Shown: piece by piece, positions 8,857 through 14,919 of the stretch
Position numbering within the stretch: the first letter of the stretch is position 1
How the letters are laid out: each line of letters opens with the position of its first letter
Assembly (NCBI GenBank): GCA_900547295.1
Contig: URGK01000047.1
Location: 1-20,532, forward strand
Length of the DNA stretch: 20,532 bases
Direction: 5' to 3'
From: an uncultured Eubacteriales bacterium
GTDB taxonomy: Bacteria > Bacillota > Clostridia > Peptostreptococcales > Anaerovoracaceae
Made by a program: the position numbers and the translations under genes
The notes under the pieces: generated by a model
Database searches by the model: none
Told to the model about the DNA's origin: nothing
Seen by the model: the letters and a program-made list of their open reading frames with translations, nothing else

Positions 8857-8961
8857 CTAATTCCCGTAGCAATTACAGAAAATAATCACTAATAAGAGGA
8901 AGAAGAACAGTAAGCTAGTATCTACACCTTCTCCGCCTAATAGGCCGCAATTATTTGACAT
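8857..8961 (-). CDS. 34-residue hydrophobic protein (YjcZ-like sporulation type)
   Basis: A very short gene. The protein begins MSNNCGLLGGEGVDTSLL, continues with a strongly hydrophobic run (FFFLLLVIIF) and ends CNCYGN. An AGGTG ribosome site sits 7 bases before ATG, and a terminator follows 24 bases after the stop. A Gly/Cys-rich N-terminus, one short hydrophobic helix and a Cys/Gly/Asn tail resemble the tiny YjcZ-type sporulation proteins of Firmicutes. The likeness is by architecture, not by a tested alignment. A CATATGCTA box with AC 17 bases upstream resembles a mother-cell sigma-K promoter. Function unknown; a spore-coat or membrane peptide is the best guess. Confidence 0.65.
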   Translation of the reverse strand: MSNNCGLLGGEGVDTSLLFFFLLLVIIFCNCYGN

Positions 8962-8992
8962 TTAATCACCTGCTTTTTTAAAATGTTTAGTA

Positions 8993-9020
8993 TAGCATAT
9001 GATTAATACATTTAATTTGT
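8993..9020 (-). promoter_or_regulatory. Sigma-K-like promoter of the small gene
   Basis: On the minus strand CATATGCTA (9001-8993) fits the CATAnnnTA -10 of sigma-K, and AC (9020-9019) is 17 bases upstream, as the consensus requires. It overlaps a sigma-A-like TATACT but there is no matching TTGACA. It lies about 32 bases before the start codon. Confidence 0.45.
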
Positions 9021-9043
9021 TACCATAAATCAAAACACTTAAT

Positions 9044-9829
9044 TTATTTCGCCGTGAAGAAACACTTACCGCATGCATCTGCCGACGGTACATATTCATT
9101 CAGTGTCCTGCAGTGCTGCTGACATTTAAATCTGTCAATTCCGTCCTTTGAAATTGCTCTGCAAGGACAGACTGCAATGCACTCCTCTGACGGTGCGCCT
9201 TCATAAAACGTTGCTTTTTTGATGTCTGCTATCATAGCCTCATATTCTTCCGGAGTACGCGTCTGAGGCTTTTCCTCATAAAGCACCTCATCGGTTATGA
9301 TACCGGAAAATCTGCCGCCAAAGCCCTTGGCTGTCACAAACGAGCCTGCTGTTGAAAACTCTCCCATGCCTGCAAGATATGATGCAAGCTTGAATGACCA
9401 TTCCTCCGCAGCCTTCTTTTCGTTCCAGTCAATAGGAGTATTCAGACAGGATACCAGTCTGCCCCTGCTTTCGAGGGTGTTTCTGATAGCTCTGTTTATT
9501 CTCATAATCAGCCCTGTGCCTTTTTTGTATGCTGTAAGCCACTGATCAGAAGTAGCTGTGCCGCCTTTGTTGCTCTCAACTATATCTTCTCTGTATGGAA
9601 GGAAAAACAGTACCAGTGTGTTTCCCGGCCTGTAAATCTCCGCAGGGTGCCTGCATATTCCCATTCTGAAAAATGTATCGAAAGCCGGATCCTTGGCATC
9701 GTGATAAACTATAATAGGGTCCTGATACATTCCTGCGCAGTCGTTTTCTGCTTCGTATTCATCCATTGCTTTTCTGACATTGACCTCAATGGCCGCCTTT
9801 ACTCTTTTGAGTTCATCCGCTGTGTACAT
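9044..9829 (-). CDS. QueG-like (COG1600-type) iron-sulfur protein
   Basis: 261 residues, probably cytosolic. The N-terminal and central parts resemble the epoxyqueuosine-reductase superfamily: GNTLVLFFLPYRED (69-82) and the conserved MGEFSTAGSFVTAKGFGGRFSG stretch (155-176). Seven cysteines lie in the last 45 residues: C217, C221 and C223 (CIAVCPC), C236 and C240 (KCQQHC), and C253 and C256 (CGKC). The spacing can ligate a [4Fe-4S] cluster but differs from the two ferredoxin clusters of true QueG, and the protein is shorter, so the substrate is unlikely to be epoxyqueuosine. GGAGG lies 7 bases before ATG and overlaps the end of ahcY; the 12-base gap implies co-transcription. Possible redox or corrinoid-related role next to the methyl cycle. 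Confidence 0.7.
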   Translation of the reverse strand: MYTADELKRVKAAIEVNVRKAMDEYEAENDCAGMYQDPIIVYHDAKDPAFDTFFRMGICRHPAEIYRPGNTLVLFFLPYREDIVESNKGGTATSDQWLTAYKKGTGLIMRINRAIRNTLESRGRLVSCLNTPIDWNEKKAAEEWSFKLASYLAGMGEFSTAGSFVTAKGFGGRFSGIITDEVLYEEKPQTRTPEEYEAMIADIKKATFYEGAPSEECIAVCPCRAISKDGIDRFKCQQHCRTLNEYVPSADACGKCFFTAK

Positions 9830-9841
9830 AAATACCTCCTT

Positions 9842-11092
9842 TTAAACCTGCCAGCTGTTAAGATAGGATTTCTGCTCATCGGTAAGCTCATCTATCTCAA
9901 CTCCCCACGCTGCAAGCTTTCTTCTTGAAACTATATCGTCTATCTCCTCGGAAACATCTATTACTTTGTTTTCGAGCTGTCTGTAGTTGTCCTTAATATA
10001 CATTGCCGAAAGAGCCTGCACCGCAAAGCTCATATCCATAACCTCCGCGGGGTGTCCGTCTGCCGCCGCAATGTTGACAAGTCTGCCCTCTGCGATGACA
10101 TTTACCCATCTGCCGTTTGCAAGCTCATAGCCCATTATATTTTTTCTGGTTTCTTTTTTGCTGACTGCAGCCTCTTCAAGAGCCGCCATATCAATTTCAC
10201 AGTTGAAGTGACCTGCATTGGTAAGGATTGCGCCCTCTTTCATTGTGAGCATATGCTCTACCGTTATGGTCTTGCAGCAGCCTGTAGCCGATACGAATAT
10301 ATCTCCGAGAGGCGCCGCCTGCTCCATTTTCATAACATCAAAGCCGTCCATTCTGGCCTCAATAGCCTTGACAGGATTGATTTCCGTAACGATAACCTTA
10401 GCTCCGAGAGCCTTTGCTCTCATCGCTATTCCTCGTGAGCACCAGCCGTAACCTGCAACCACTACAGTCTTGGCGGCGATTATGAGGTTGGTATTTCGCA
10501 TAATGCTGTCCCATACAGACTGCCCTGTCCCGTACCTGTTGTCAAACAGATGCTTGCTGTCGGCATCGTTTACTGCAACCATAGGAAATTTAAGCACTCC
10601 CTCTCTCTCCATGGCTTTAAGTCTGATAACTCCCGTCGTGGTTTCTTCACAGCCTCCCCATACAGCTTCACCAAGATCAGGTCTTTTTTCGTGTATCATA
10701 CCCACAAGATCACCGCCGTCATCAATGATAATGTGGGGTTTGATCTCAAGACACATCTCTATATCATCCATATACTGCTGCTCTGAGGCTCCGTGGTGAG
10801 CATAGACTCTGAGACCTCTGTCGGCAAGAGCTGCGGCAACATCATCTTGTGTAGACAGCGCATTACTGCCTGTTACGGACATCTCCGCTCCGCCTGCCGC
10901 CAGCACCAGACACAGATAAGCTGTCTTTGCCTCAAGATGTACGGACAGAGAGATTCTGACATTCTCAAACGGTTTTGTTTTGGAAAACTCATCTTCAAGT
11001 CCTCTGAGCAGAGGCATATTGTTTCTTACCCATTCAATCTTCTGATGCCCTGACGGTGCAAGTGAAATATCTTTAATATCGTACTGTTTCAT
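9842..11092 (-). CDS. ahcY: Adenosylhomocysteinase (short, archaeal/Thermotoga-like form)
   Basis: Hydrolyses S-adenosyl-L-homocysteine to adenosine and homocysteine using bound NAD, in the cytosolic methyl cycle. 416 residues. Active-site elements: H52 (SVHLEAKTAYL), D125 (DDGGD), E150 (EETTTG), K180 with D184 and N185 (SKHLFDNRYGTGQS), the NAD loop GYGWCSRG (214-221), and NAGHFNCEID. It ends EQKSYLNSWQV and lacks the long C-terminal tail with the conserved Lys/Tyr of the eukaryotic and proteobacterial form; this short form is typical of archaea and some anaerobes. One archaeal homologue uses S-inosylhomocysteine, so the exact substrate is not certain. The start at 11092 is chosen over an upstream frame extension because CCGGAGGAAAT directly precedes it. 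First gene of a two-gene operon. Confidence 0.92.
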   Translation of the reverse strand: MKQYDIKDISLAPSGHQKIEWVRNNMPLLRGLEDEFSKTKPFENVRISLSVHLEAKTAYLCLVLAAGGAEMSVTGSNALSTQDDVAAALADRGLRVYAHHGASEQQYMDDIEMCLEIKPHIIIDDGGDLVGMIHEKRPDLGEAVWGGCEETTTGVIRLKAMEREGVLKFPMVAVNDADSKHLFDNRYGTGQSVWDSIMRNTNLIIAAKTVVVAGYGWCSRGIAMRAKALGAKVIVTEINPVKAIEARMDGFDVMKMEQAAPLGDIFVSATGCCKTITVEHMLTMKEGAILTNAGHFNCEIDMAALEEAAVSKKETRKNIMGYELANGRWVNVIAEGRLVNIAAADGHPAEVMDMSFAVQALSAMYIKDNYRQLENKVIDVSEEIDDIVSRRKLAAWGVEIDELTDEQKSYLNSWQV

Positions 11093-11132
11093 ATTTCCTC
11101 CGGATATATTGGCCTTATTATTTATGTTACTA

Positions 11133-11161
11133 ATTCTATCACTAAAATTATTTAAATACAA
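11133..11161 (-). promoter_or_regulatory. Promoter of the ahcY operon
   Basis: TTGTAT (11161-11156) and TAGAAT (11138-11133) are 17 bases apart on the minus strand, with an expected start about 35 bases before the ahcY ATG. Between this promoter and the insertion-element end at 11256 I see no gene, riboswitch or terminator. Confidence 0.5.
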
Positions 11162-11256
11162 TGCCGTAAACCTTAAATACAGCCCGAAAAGCACAGCTTC
11201 AAGCACTGTCGTATAACTTTTAATATTTTGTTTTCGGCTGTTTTTTCAGTTTTTCG

Positions 11257-11413
11257 TCAACTACTCCGACCTTCGGCTAAGGCCTTAGATGTCGGAGCTT
11301 GTAACTGCCCTGTGGTATAACGAATTTCTCCTTCCACATTTAGTCGTTTGGTATTACTACCAAACGTGGCGTTACATCATAGGCACGTTGACGCGTACCT
11401 GTGCTACGGAGAT
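11257..11413 (-). ncRNA. Putative TnpB guide RNA (omegaRNA) scaffold at the right end
   Basis: The non-coding tail between the tnpB stop and the element's right end has two strong hairpins. CGTTTGGTA/TACCAAACG (11366-11345) is a 9-bp stem. CTCCGAC/GTCGGAG (11297-11264) encloses CTAAGGCCTTAG. TnpB guide RNAs come from exactly this position and usually begin inside the 3' part of tnpB, so the true 5' end is probably upstream of 11413. The guide would be host sequence beyond 11256, starting GAAAAACTG at 11255. Confidence 0.6.
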
Positions 11414-12541
11414 TTACTCTGTAGCAACTGCATCTGGTACTAAAAGCTCTATTCCCATTCGATGCAGATTCATTGCTCCTACACGGTCATCGTTGGATTT
11501 ATAGCCACAATTCTTACAACAGAAAGTGTGCAGCTTTTTATTACGATTAGCTTTTTCTGTATGACCGCATTTTGGACATGTTTGGCTTGTATATGCAGGA
11601 TTGACCTTTTCAACAAGTTGATGATGCTTTAAGGCTTTATAAGATATTTTCTGTTCCAAGTCATAATAAGACCACGATACAGAAACATATCTATCTTTAA
11701 CTAAAACCTTTTCTGTTGCAGAACGGATACCGGTTAAATCTTCGATTACAAATAGAGTACCATCAGCATTAGACTCAACGAGTGCCTTACTAATGCAGTG
11801 ATTCACGTCCTGCATCCAACGGTTTTCTCGCTGGCCTATAGCTTTAAGCCTTCTTCTTGATGATGGAGTGCCTACCTGTTGTAACTGTTTACGCAAAGCT
11901 TTGTAATGAGCACGCTTCTGTTTAACAACATTACCGTCATAAAACACGGATTTTCCTTTACTGTCGTAAGAAACAGCAAGGAATCTGATTCCACGGTCTA
12001 TGCCGACTACATTTGAAATCTCGGATTGTTTTAATTCAGAAATCTCATATGTTACAGGAATGTGCAGATAAAATTTTCCGTGTTTATTAACAAGCTTTGC
12101 TGTACCAAATTTGCAGTTATCAGAAAAATACTGTTCAAAGCCATTTTTATAGAAAGATACCTTAATACGACCATTTAATGTATTAACAGAAAAAATATCA
12201 TTTTTAGAATTAAGAGAATAATCCCTATTCCATACAAGGTCTAACTGAGGAAGCTTAAATACAGGCTTAATCCACTCTTTCTGATTTTCAAGTACGGTCT
12301 TGTATTTCGCAATAACTGTACGCACACAAGAAACTGCCATCTGGGAACGAAGCCCAAAGATTTCACGTATCTGATAATAAGTGTTTTCCTGTACACTGTA
12401 ACGACTCAGATTATGAGTTTTGTATATGTATTCTGATACATAATTACAGGCATTAGAATACGCCTTCATGGTATCACAGATAATCTGCTTATCAGAAGTA
12501 TTAACTAAAATTTGTAGTTTTGCTGTAATTGTCTGTTGCAT
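11414..12541 (-). CDS. tnpB: TnpB-family RNA-guided nuclease (IS200/IS605 OrfB)
   Basis: 375 residues counted from ATG at 12541, which has GAGAGG 8 bases upstream; a TTG at 12547 in the same frame is an alternative. The RuvC triad is intact: D182 (GIDRGIRF), E267 (FVIEDL) and D352 (NDDRVGAMN). The zinc ribbon has C322 and C325 (CPKCG) and C342 and C345 (CKNCG). The N-terminal OrfB_HTH region and the central beta domain (GKFYLHIPVTYE) are present. Length and motifs fit a full-length active TnpB that cuts TAM-flanked DNA with its omegaRNA. No tnpA accompanies it. TAM preference is probably close to TTCAC, the sequence abutting the left end. Confidence 0.93.
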   Translation of the reverse strand: MQQTITAKLQILVNTSDKQIICDTMKAYSNACNYVSEYIYKTHNLSRYSVQENTYYQIREIFGLRSQMAVSCVRTVIAKYKTVLENQKEWIKPVFKLPQLDLVWNRDYSLNSKNDIFSVNTLNGRIKVSFYKNGFEQYFSDNCKFGTAKLVNKHGKFYLHIPVTYEISELKQSEISNVVGIDRGIRFLAVSYDSKGKSVFYDGNVVKQKRAHYKALRKQLQQVGTPSSRRRLKAIGQRENRWMQDVNHCISKALVESNADGTLFVIEDLTGIRSATEKVLVKDRYVSVSWSYYDLEQKISYKALKHHQLVEKVNPAYTSQTCPKCGHTEKANRNKKLHTFCCKNCGYKSNDDRVGAMNLHRMGIELLVPDAVATE

Positions 12542-12556
12542 ATACAAAGCCTCTCT

Positions 12557-12596
12557 TTCTTCGCCAAAACCATTATATCATATTTCTGGCGAAGAA
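12557..12596 (-). promoter_or_regulatory. tnpB promoter region within a 10-bp inverted repeat
   Basis: Minus-strand TTCTTCGCCA (12596-12587) and TGGCGAAGAA (12566-12557) are perfect inverted repeats flanking ATGATATAATGG. The TATAAT (12577-12572) is a good -10, about 31 bases before the tnpB ATG. No good -35 is visible. The repeats could form a hairpin in single-stranded left-end DNA or be an operator. Confidence 0.55.
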
Positions 12597-12616
12597 ACAT
12601 TGTCTGAAAAAAATTA

Positions 12617-12678
12617 CGCCGCTAATGCGGGCATTCCTCCCACGACTTATAGAAGTCTGGGCTTCCTGCCCTGCGGCG
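12617..12678 (-). repeat. Three-tier nested hairpin in the element's left end
   Basis: Read on the minus strand, CGCCGC/GCGGCG (12678-12673 with 12622-12617) encloses GGGCA/TGCCC. That encloses CCCA-GACTT/AAGTC-(G)-TGGG around a CTAT loop. TAATTTTTTT follows, so in RNA it would also act as a terminator. Left-end folds of this kind are recognised by TnpA as single strands, and some block transcription entering the element. Here it would end transcription from the abiE promoter. Confidence 0.7.
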
Positions 12679-13192
12679 TTGGTGAATAGGTTTTAATTAT
12701 TGGAGATTCAAAGTCCGGAAGCTGTGTACTGATTATGCGTTCTTCTGCACGAGGAACTATAATATCACCCACACCTATATCAATATTAAATGGCACCCGC
12801 ACATTTTTTATTTGTGCGATAATCTGTGTACTGATGCCATGATACTTTCTCTGCGGAGAAATTTCCTCAAAGCTTTTTGCAGACATCTCAATATAATCAT
12901 TGCCTGTCGGTGTATCAATAATTTTGTAAATCAAATCTTTCACATTATCCATGGAATTTGAATATCCTCGAAGCAGGAAATCAACATCAATAGTGGCTCT
13001 GCTTTCAAAGTTTGTAAGAGTATAAATAAACAAGCCACCCTTTAATACCAGAGAGTCACCATATCCAGACTTCGAAAGTTTCCTTAGAAATTCTTCCTGC
13101 ACAAATAACTGCAGACACTGCTGATAACTGACGCCTAAAGCCCTCGCTTTATTTTTGAGCTTTGCCAAAACAGAGGCTGCTATATCTGCCAT
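12647..13192 (-). pseudogene. abiEii: AbiEii toxin gene, truncated by the TnpB element
   Basis: The nucleotidyltransferase-like toxin of the type IV AbiE system, normally about 300 residues. Residues 1-170 are native: VLKGGLFIY (motif I, GG at 52-53), TIDVDFLLRG (motif II, D69 and D71), then FNIDIGVGDIIVP (about 136-147) and QLPDFESPIIKTYS. In homologues TYS leads into an LE.TIAEKF-type motif IV and a C-terminal helical domain. Here it continues into left-end sequence (PTPQGRKPRLL) and stops. No C-terminal half is found past the right end: joining the flanks gives only about 27 unrelated codons before a stop. ATG 13192 overlaps the abiEi stop (TAATG), so translation was coupled. Loss of motif IV should inactivate the toxin. 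Confidence 0.85.
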
Positions 13193-13800
13193 TACAACCA
13201 CACTCCAATCAAATCTTTTACTCGTTTCTGAACTCTCAATACCTTTGCGTACTGCATAAGGCTGGAAATATTCTTCTTAGAATCTTTAACATAATTCTGA
13301 ATTGCTTTGTTAAAAATTTCCTTGTCCATTTTATTCATATTACGCAGAACATCACAAATAGTACGGTCACGATCATAAATACGTATTTTTTCAAAATCAA
13401 TTTTACCGCTGGTTTCTCCAAGAGAAAGCAACGAAGGCTCAACCCGATAAGCCTTTATAAATGGATAATCTATTTTCAGGCGCTGTCTGGAAGCATTTTT
13501 ATCAATAGCAATATTCCATTCAGCAGGATTTCTATCACTGTATTTATAATAGAAGAGAGCTGTTTCCATACAAAGCACAGCATCGGGAAACAATCTGTTT
13601 ATTATCACTACCTCACTGTTTCCATAATCCTCAATCCAATGATAATAGCCTCGCCTGATTTTTTCTATCAGGCCTTTTTCCAGCAATTCCTGAATATCTC
13701 TGTAATACAGCTTGTCCTTATTCAACTGAGCTGTAGTCATTATATAGTCATATTTCGCAAAACTCTGTCTGATATTTTCTATATCTTTTTTTGAAAGCAT
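13192..13800 (-). CDS. abiEi: AbiEi-type antitoxin / autorepressor
   Basis: 202 residues. The N-terminal winged helix (about 10-55) is YDYIMTTAQLNKDKLYYRDI then ELLEKGLIEKIRRGYYHWIED, where RGYY is the wing. The C-terminal part (TICDVLRNMNKMDKEIFNKA) has the antitoxin-domain pattern of the family. AbiEi proteins neutralise AbiEii without tight complex formation and repress their own operon by binding promoter repeats. AGGAG lies 8 bases before ATG. The toxin partner directly downstream is broken, so this is now an orphan antitoxin or regulator. The pair is more AT-rich than flanking genes, suggesting acquisition. Confidence 0.85.
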   Translation of the reverse strand: MLSKKDIENIRQSFAKYDYIMTTAQLNKDKLYYRDIQELLEKGLIEKIRRGYYHWIEDYGNSEVVIINRLFPDAVLCMETALFYYKYSDRNPAEWNIAIDKNASRQRLKIDYPFIKAYRVEPSLLSLGETSGKIDFEKIRIYDRDRTICDVLRNMNKMDKEIFNKAIQNYVKDSKKNISSLMQYAKVLRVQKRVKDLIGVWL

Positions 13801-13812
13801 AATATCACTCCT

Positions 13813-13827
13813 GTACTAAACTGCACC
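13813..13827 (+). promoter_or_regulatory. AbiEi operator-like site A
   Basis: GTACTAAACTGCACC on the plus strand is one of three near-identical 15-mers (GTACTAAAnnnnACC) around the abiE promoter. It lies in the leader just upstream of the abiEi ribosome site, inverted relative to the other two. Confidence 0.65.
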
Positions 13828-13843
13828 TGTTTTATTCATCACT

Positions 13844-13858
13844 GGTGTGATTTAGTAC
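13844..13858 (-). promoter_or_regulatory. AbiEi operator-like site B (at transcription start)
   Basis: GTACTAAATCACACC on the minus strand directly abuts the -10 box (13859-13864) and covers the expected start point. With site A it makes an inverted pair with about 16 bases between. Confidence 0.68.
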
Positions 13859-13887
13859 ATTATAATTGCTTTTTATTATAAAGTCAA
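13859..13887 (-). promoter_or_regulatory. Consensus promoter of abiEi-abiEii
   Basis: TTGACT (13887-13882), a 17-base spacer and TATAAT (13864-13859) on the minus strand form a near-perfect sigma-A promoter, about 50 bases before the abiEi start. Confidence 0.85.
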
Positions 13888-13922
13888 TTGTATAAAATCA
13901 TACCATTCCAAATTTGTTAATA

Positions 13923-13937
13923 GGTATAGTTTAGTAC
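13923..13937 (-). promoter_or_regulatory. AbiEi operator-like site C (upstream)
   Basis: GTACTAAACTATACC on the minus strand is a direct repeat of site B, 35 bases upstream of the -35 box. The remaining bases to the pdaA stop (13938-14060) hold no gene or clear terminator. Confidence 0.6.
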
Positions 13938-14060
13938 CGAACAACACTTTCTAATACAAATAGGGCTTCTTATTCAAGTATACCAAAAAGCATATTTTAA
14001 TTCAATATGTATATCAATTTGTTAAAAGGCTGCGCCTTATATCAGCACAGGCTTTATTAT

Positions 14061-14876
14061 CTACTTCCCAAGTTCATCAAGAGTTTTAAAGCTGTAGCCA
14101 AGCTGTTCCCACTCTGTAAGCAGTTCATCAAGTATATCGCTGTTGGTTTTAGAGGTCGAATGAAGCAGCACGATGGCTCCGTTATGAAGCCTTTTTGTCA
14201 GTTTTTCGTCTGCCGTTGCTTTTGTAGGCTGGTCGTTTTCGTACCAGTCAACATAGGCAAGACTCCAGAACACCGTAGTATATCCCAGCTCTTTTGCCAT
14301 ACTCAGATTGCTCTCACTATACTTGCCCTGCGGCGGTCTGTAGAACTTCTTCATATCGCTTCCCACAGCCTCTTTATATGCTGTTTCCAGCTTGCCAAGC
14401 TCTATTTTAAAAGCTTCTTTGTCCGATATGGCTGACATATCCGGATGAGTAAATGTATGATTACCTACTATATGCCCTTCCTTTGCCATTCTCTTTACAA
14501 GCTCCGGTTTATCTCTGACCAGGTTTCCCACTACAAAAAACGCCGCCTTTATATTATGTTTTTTAAGCACATTAAGTATATGCTCCGTATATCCGTTGTC
14601 ATATCCTGCATCAAAGGTCAGATATATTGATTTTTCTTCGGGATTTCCCACATAATATGCATTGAATTTTTTTAGATAGTCGGCGGTTGCATTGCCTACA
14701 GGCAGTCCTCCCTCACTCTGAAAGCTCAATCCCCAGTTGCCATCCGCAGAGGCCGCCTCGGAGCTTTGCTTTTCCATTGCCCCCTTTATATATACACTTC
14801 CGTAGCCGAGAACACACAGAGTCAGTACTCCTGCAAGTATTTTTCTCAGCGCTTTTTTTCCGATAAATACAGACAT
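14061..14876 (-). CDS. pdaA: PdaA-like muramic acid de-N-acetylase (polysaccharide deacetylase)
   Basis: 271 residues with an N-terminal membrane anchor or signal (about 8-30), acting outside the membrane. The NodB domain spans about 80-268 with IYLTFDAGYDNGYT (metal-site motif; the usual second Asp is Ala), HTFTHPD (H-x3-H), RPPQGKYS, VFWSLAYVDW and IVLLHSTS. This motif set and the tail (LGYSFKTLDEL) match Bacillus PdaA, which makes muramic delta-lactam in spore cortex, better than general chitin deacetylases; PdaA itself has a variant TFDNG motif. ATG at 14876 is the only sensible start, and its ribosome site (GGTGG) lies inside the terminator hairpin of the preceding operon. Supports a spore-forming host. 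Confidence 0.85.
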   Translation of the reverse strand: MSVFIGKKALRKILAGVLTLCVLGYGSVYIKGAMEKQSSEAASADGNWGLSFQSEGGLPVGNATADYLKKFNAYYVGNPEEKSIYLTFDAGYDNGYTEHILNVLKKHNIKAAFFVVGNLVRDKPELVKRMAKEGHIVGNHTFTHPDMSAISDKEAFKIELGKLETAYKEAVGSDMKKFYRPPQGKYSESNLSMAKELGYTTVFWSLAYVDWYENDQPTKATADEKLTKRLHNGAIVLLHSTSKTNSDILDELLTEWEQLGYSFKTLDELGK

Positions 14877-14914
14877 TAAAAATCACCACCCGTATATGTA
14901 TACTTGGTGGTGAT
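14877..14914 (-). terminator. Terminator hairpin overlapping the pdaA ribosome site
   Basis: Minus-strand ATCACCACC (14914-14906) pairs perfectly with GGTGGTGAT (14890-14882), followed by TTTT. It ends the transporter-ligase-EamA operon 6 bases past its last stop. The 3' arm is also the only SD-like sequence for pdaA, whose ATG comes 5 bases later. Confidence 0.85.
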
Positions 14915-14919
14915 GTTAT

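Larger units (their letters stand above)
11256..12681 (-). mobile_element. IS200/IS605-superfamily element carrying only tnpB (IS1341-like)
   Basis: Boundaries are inferred. On the tnpB strand the right end is GGAGTAGTTGAC, finishing at 11256 after a stable hairpin (11297-11264). The left side is TTCAC (12686-12682) in the abiEii reading frame, followed by the structured left end. TTCAC and TTGAC differ by one base, as paired left and right cleavage sites of this superfamily do (TTGAT/TTGAC in ISDra2). There are no inverted terminal repeats and no target duplication, as expected. No tnpA is present, so movement would need a transposase in trans. The element interrupts abiEii. Confidence 0.72.

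Noticed and set aside
8834..9043. A CRISPR-like or regulatory RNA in the gap before the Fe-S gene
   Set aside because: There are no spaced repeats; the gap is explained by the 34-residue gene, its promoter and its terminator.
11093..11132. A SAH riboswitch in the ahcY leader
   Set aside because: The leader after the predicted start point is only about 35 bases and has no SAH-riboswitch fold.
13162..13794. A 210-codon open frame on the plus strand opposite abiEi
   Set aside because: It is a shadow of an AT-rich gene: low-complexity Ile/Phe/Ser product, no ribosome site, and the opposite strand has clear family motifs.
13938..14060. A possible terminator after pdaA (GCTG ... CAGCCTTTT)
   Set aside because: The stem is only about 4 bp with no reliable extension, too weak to call.
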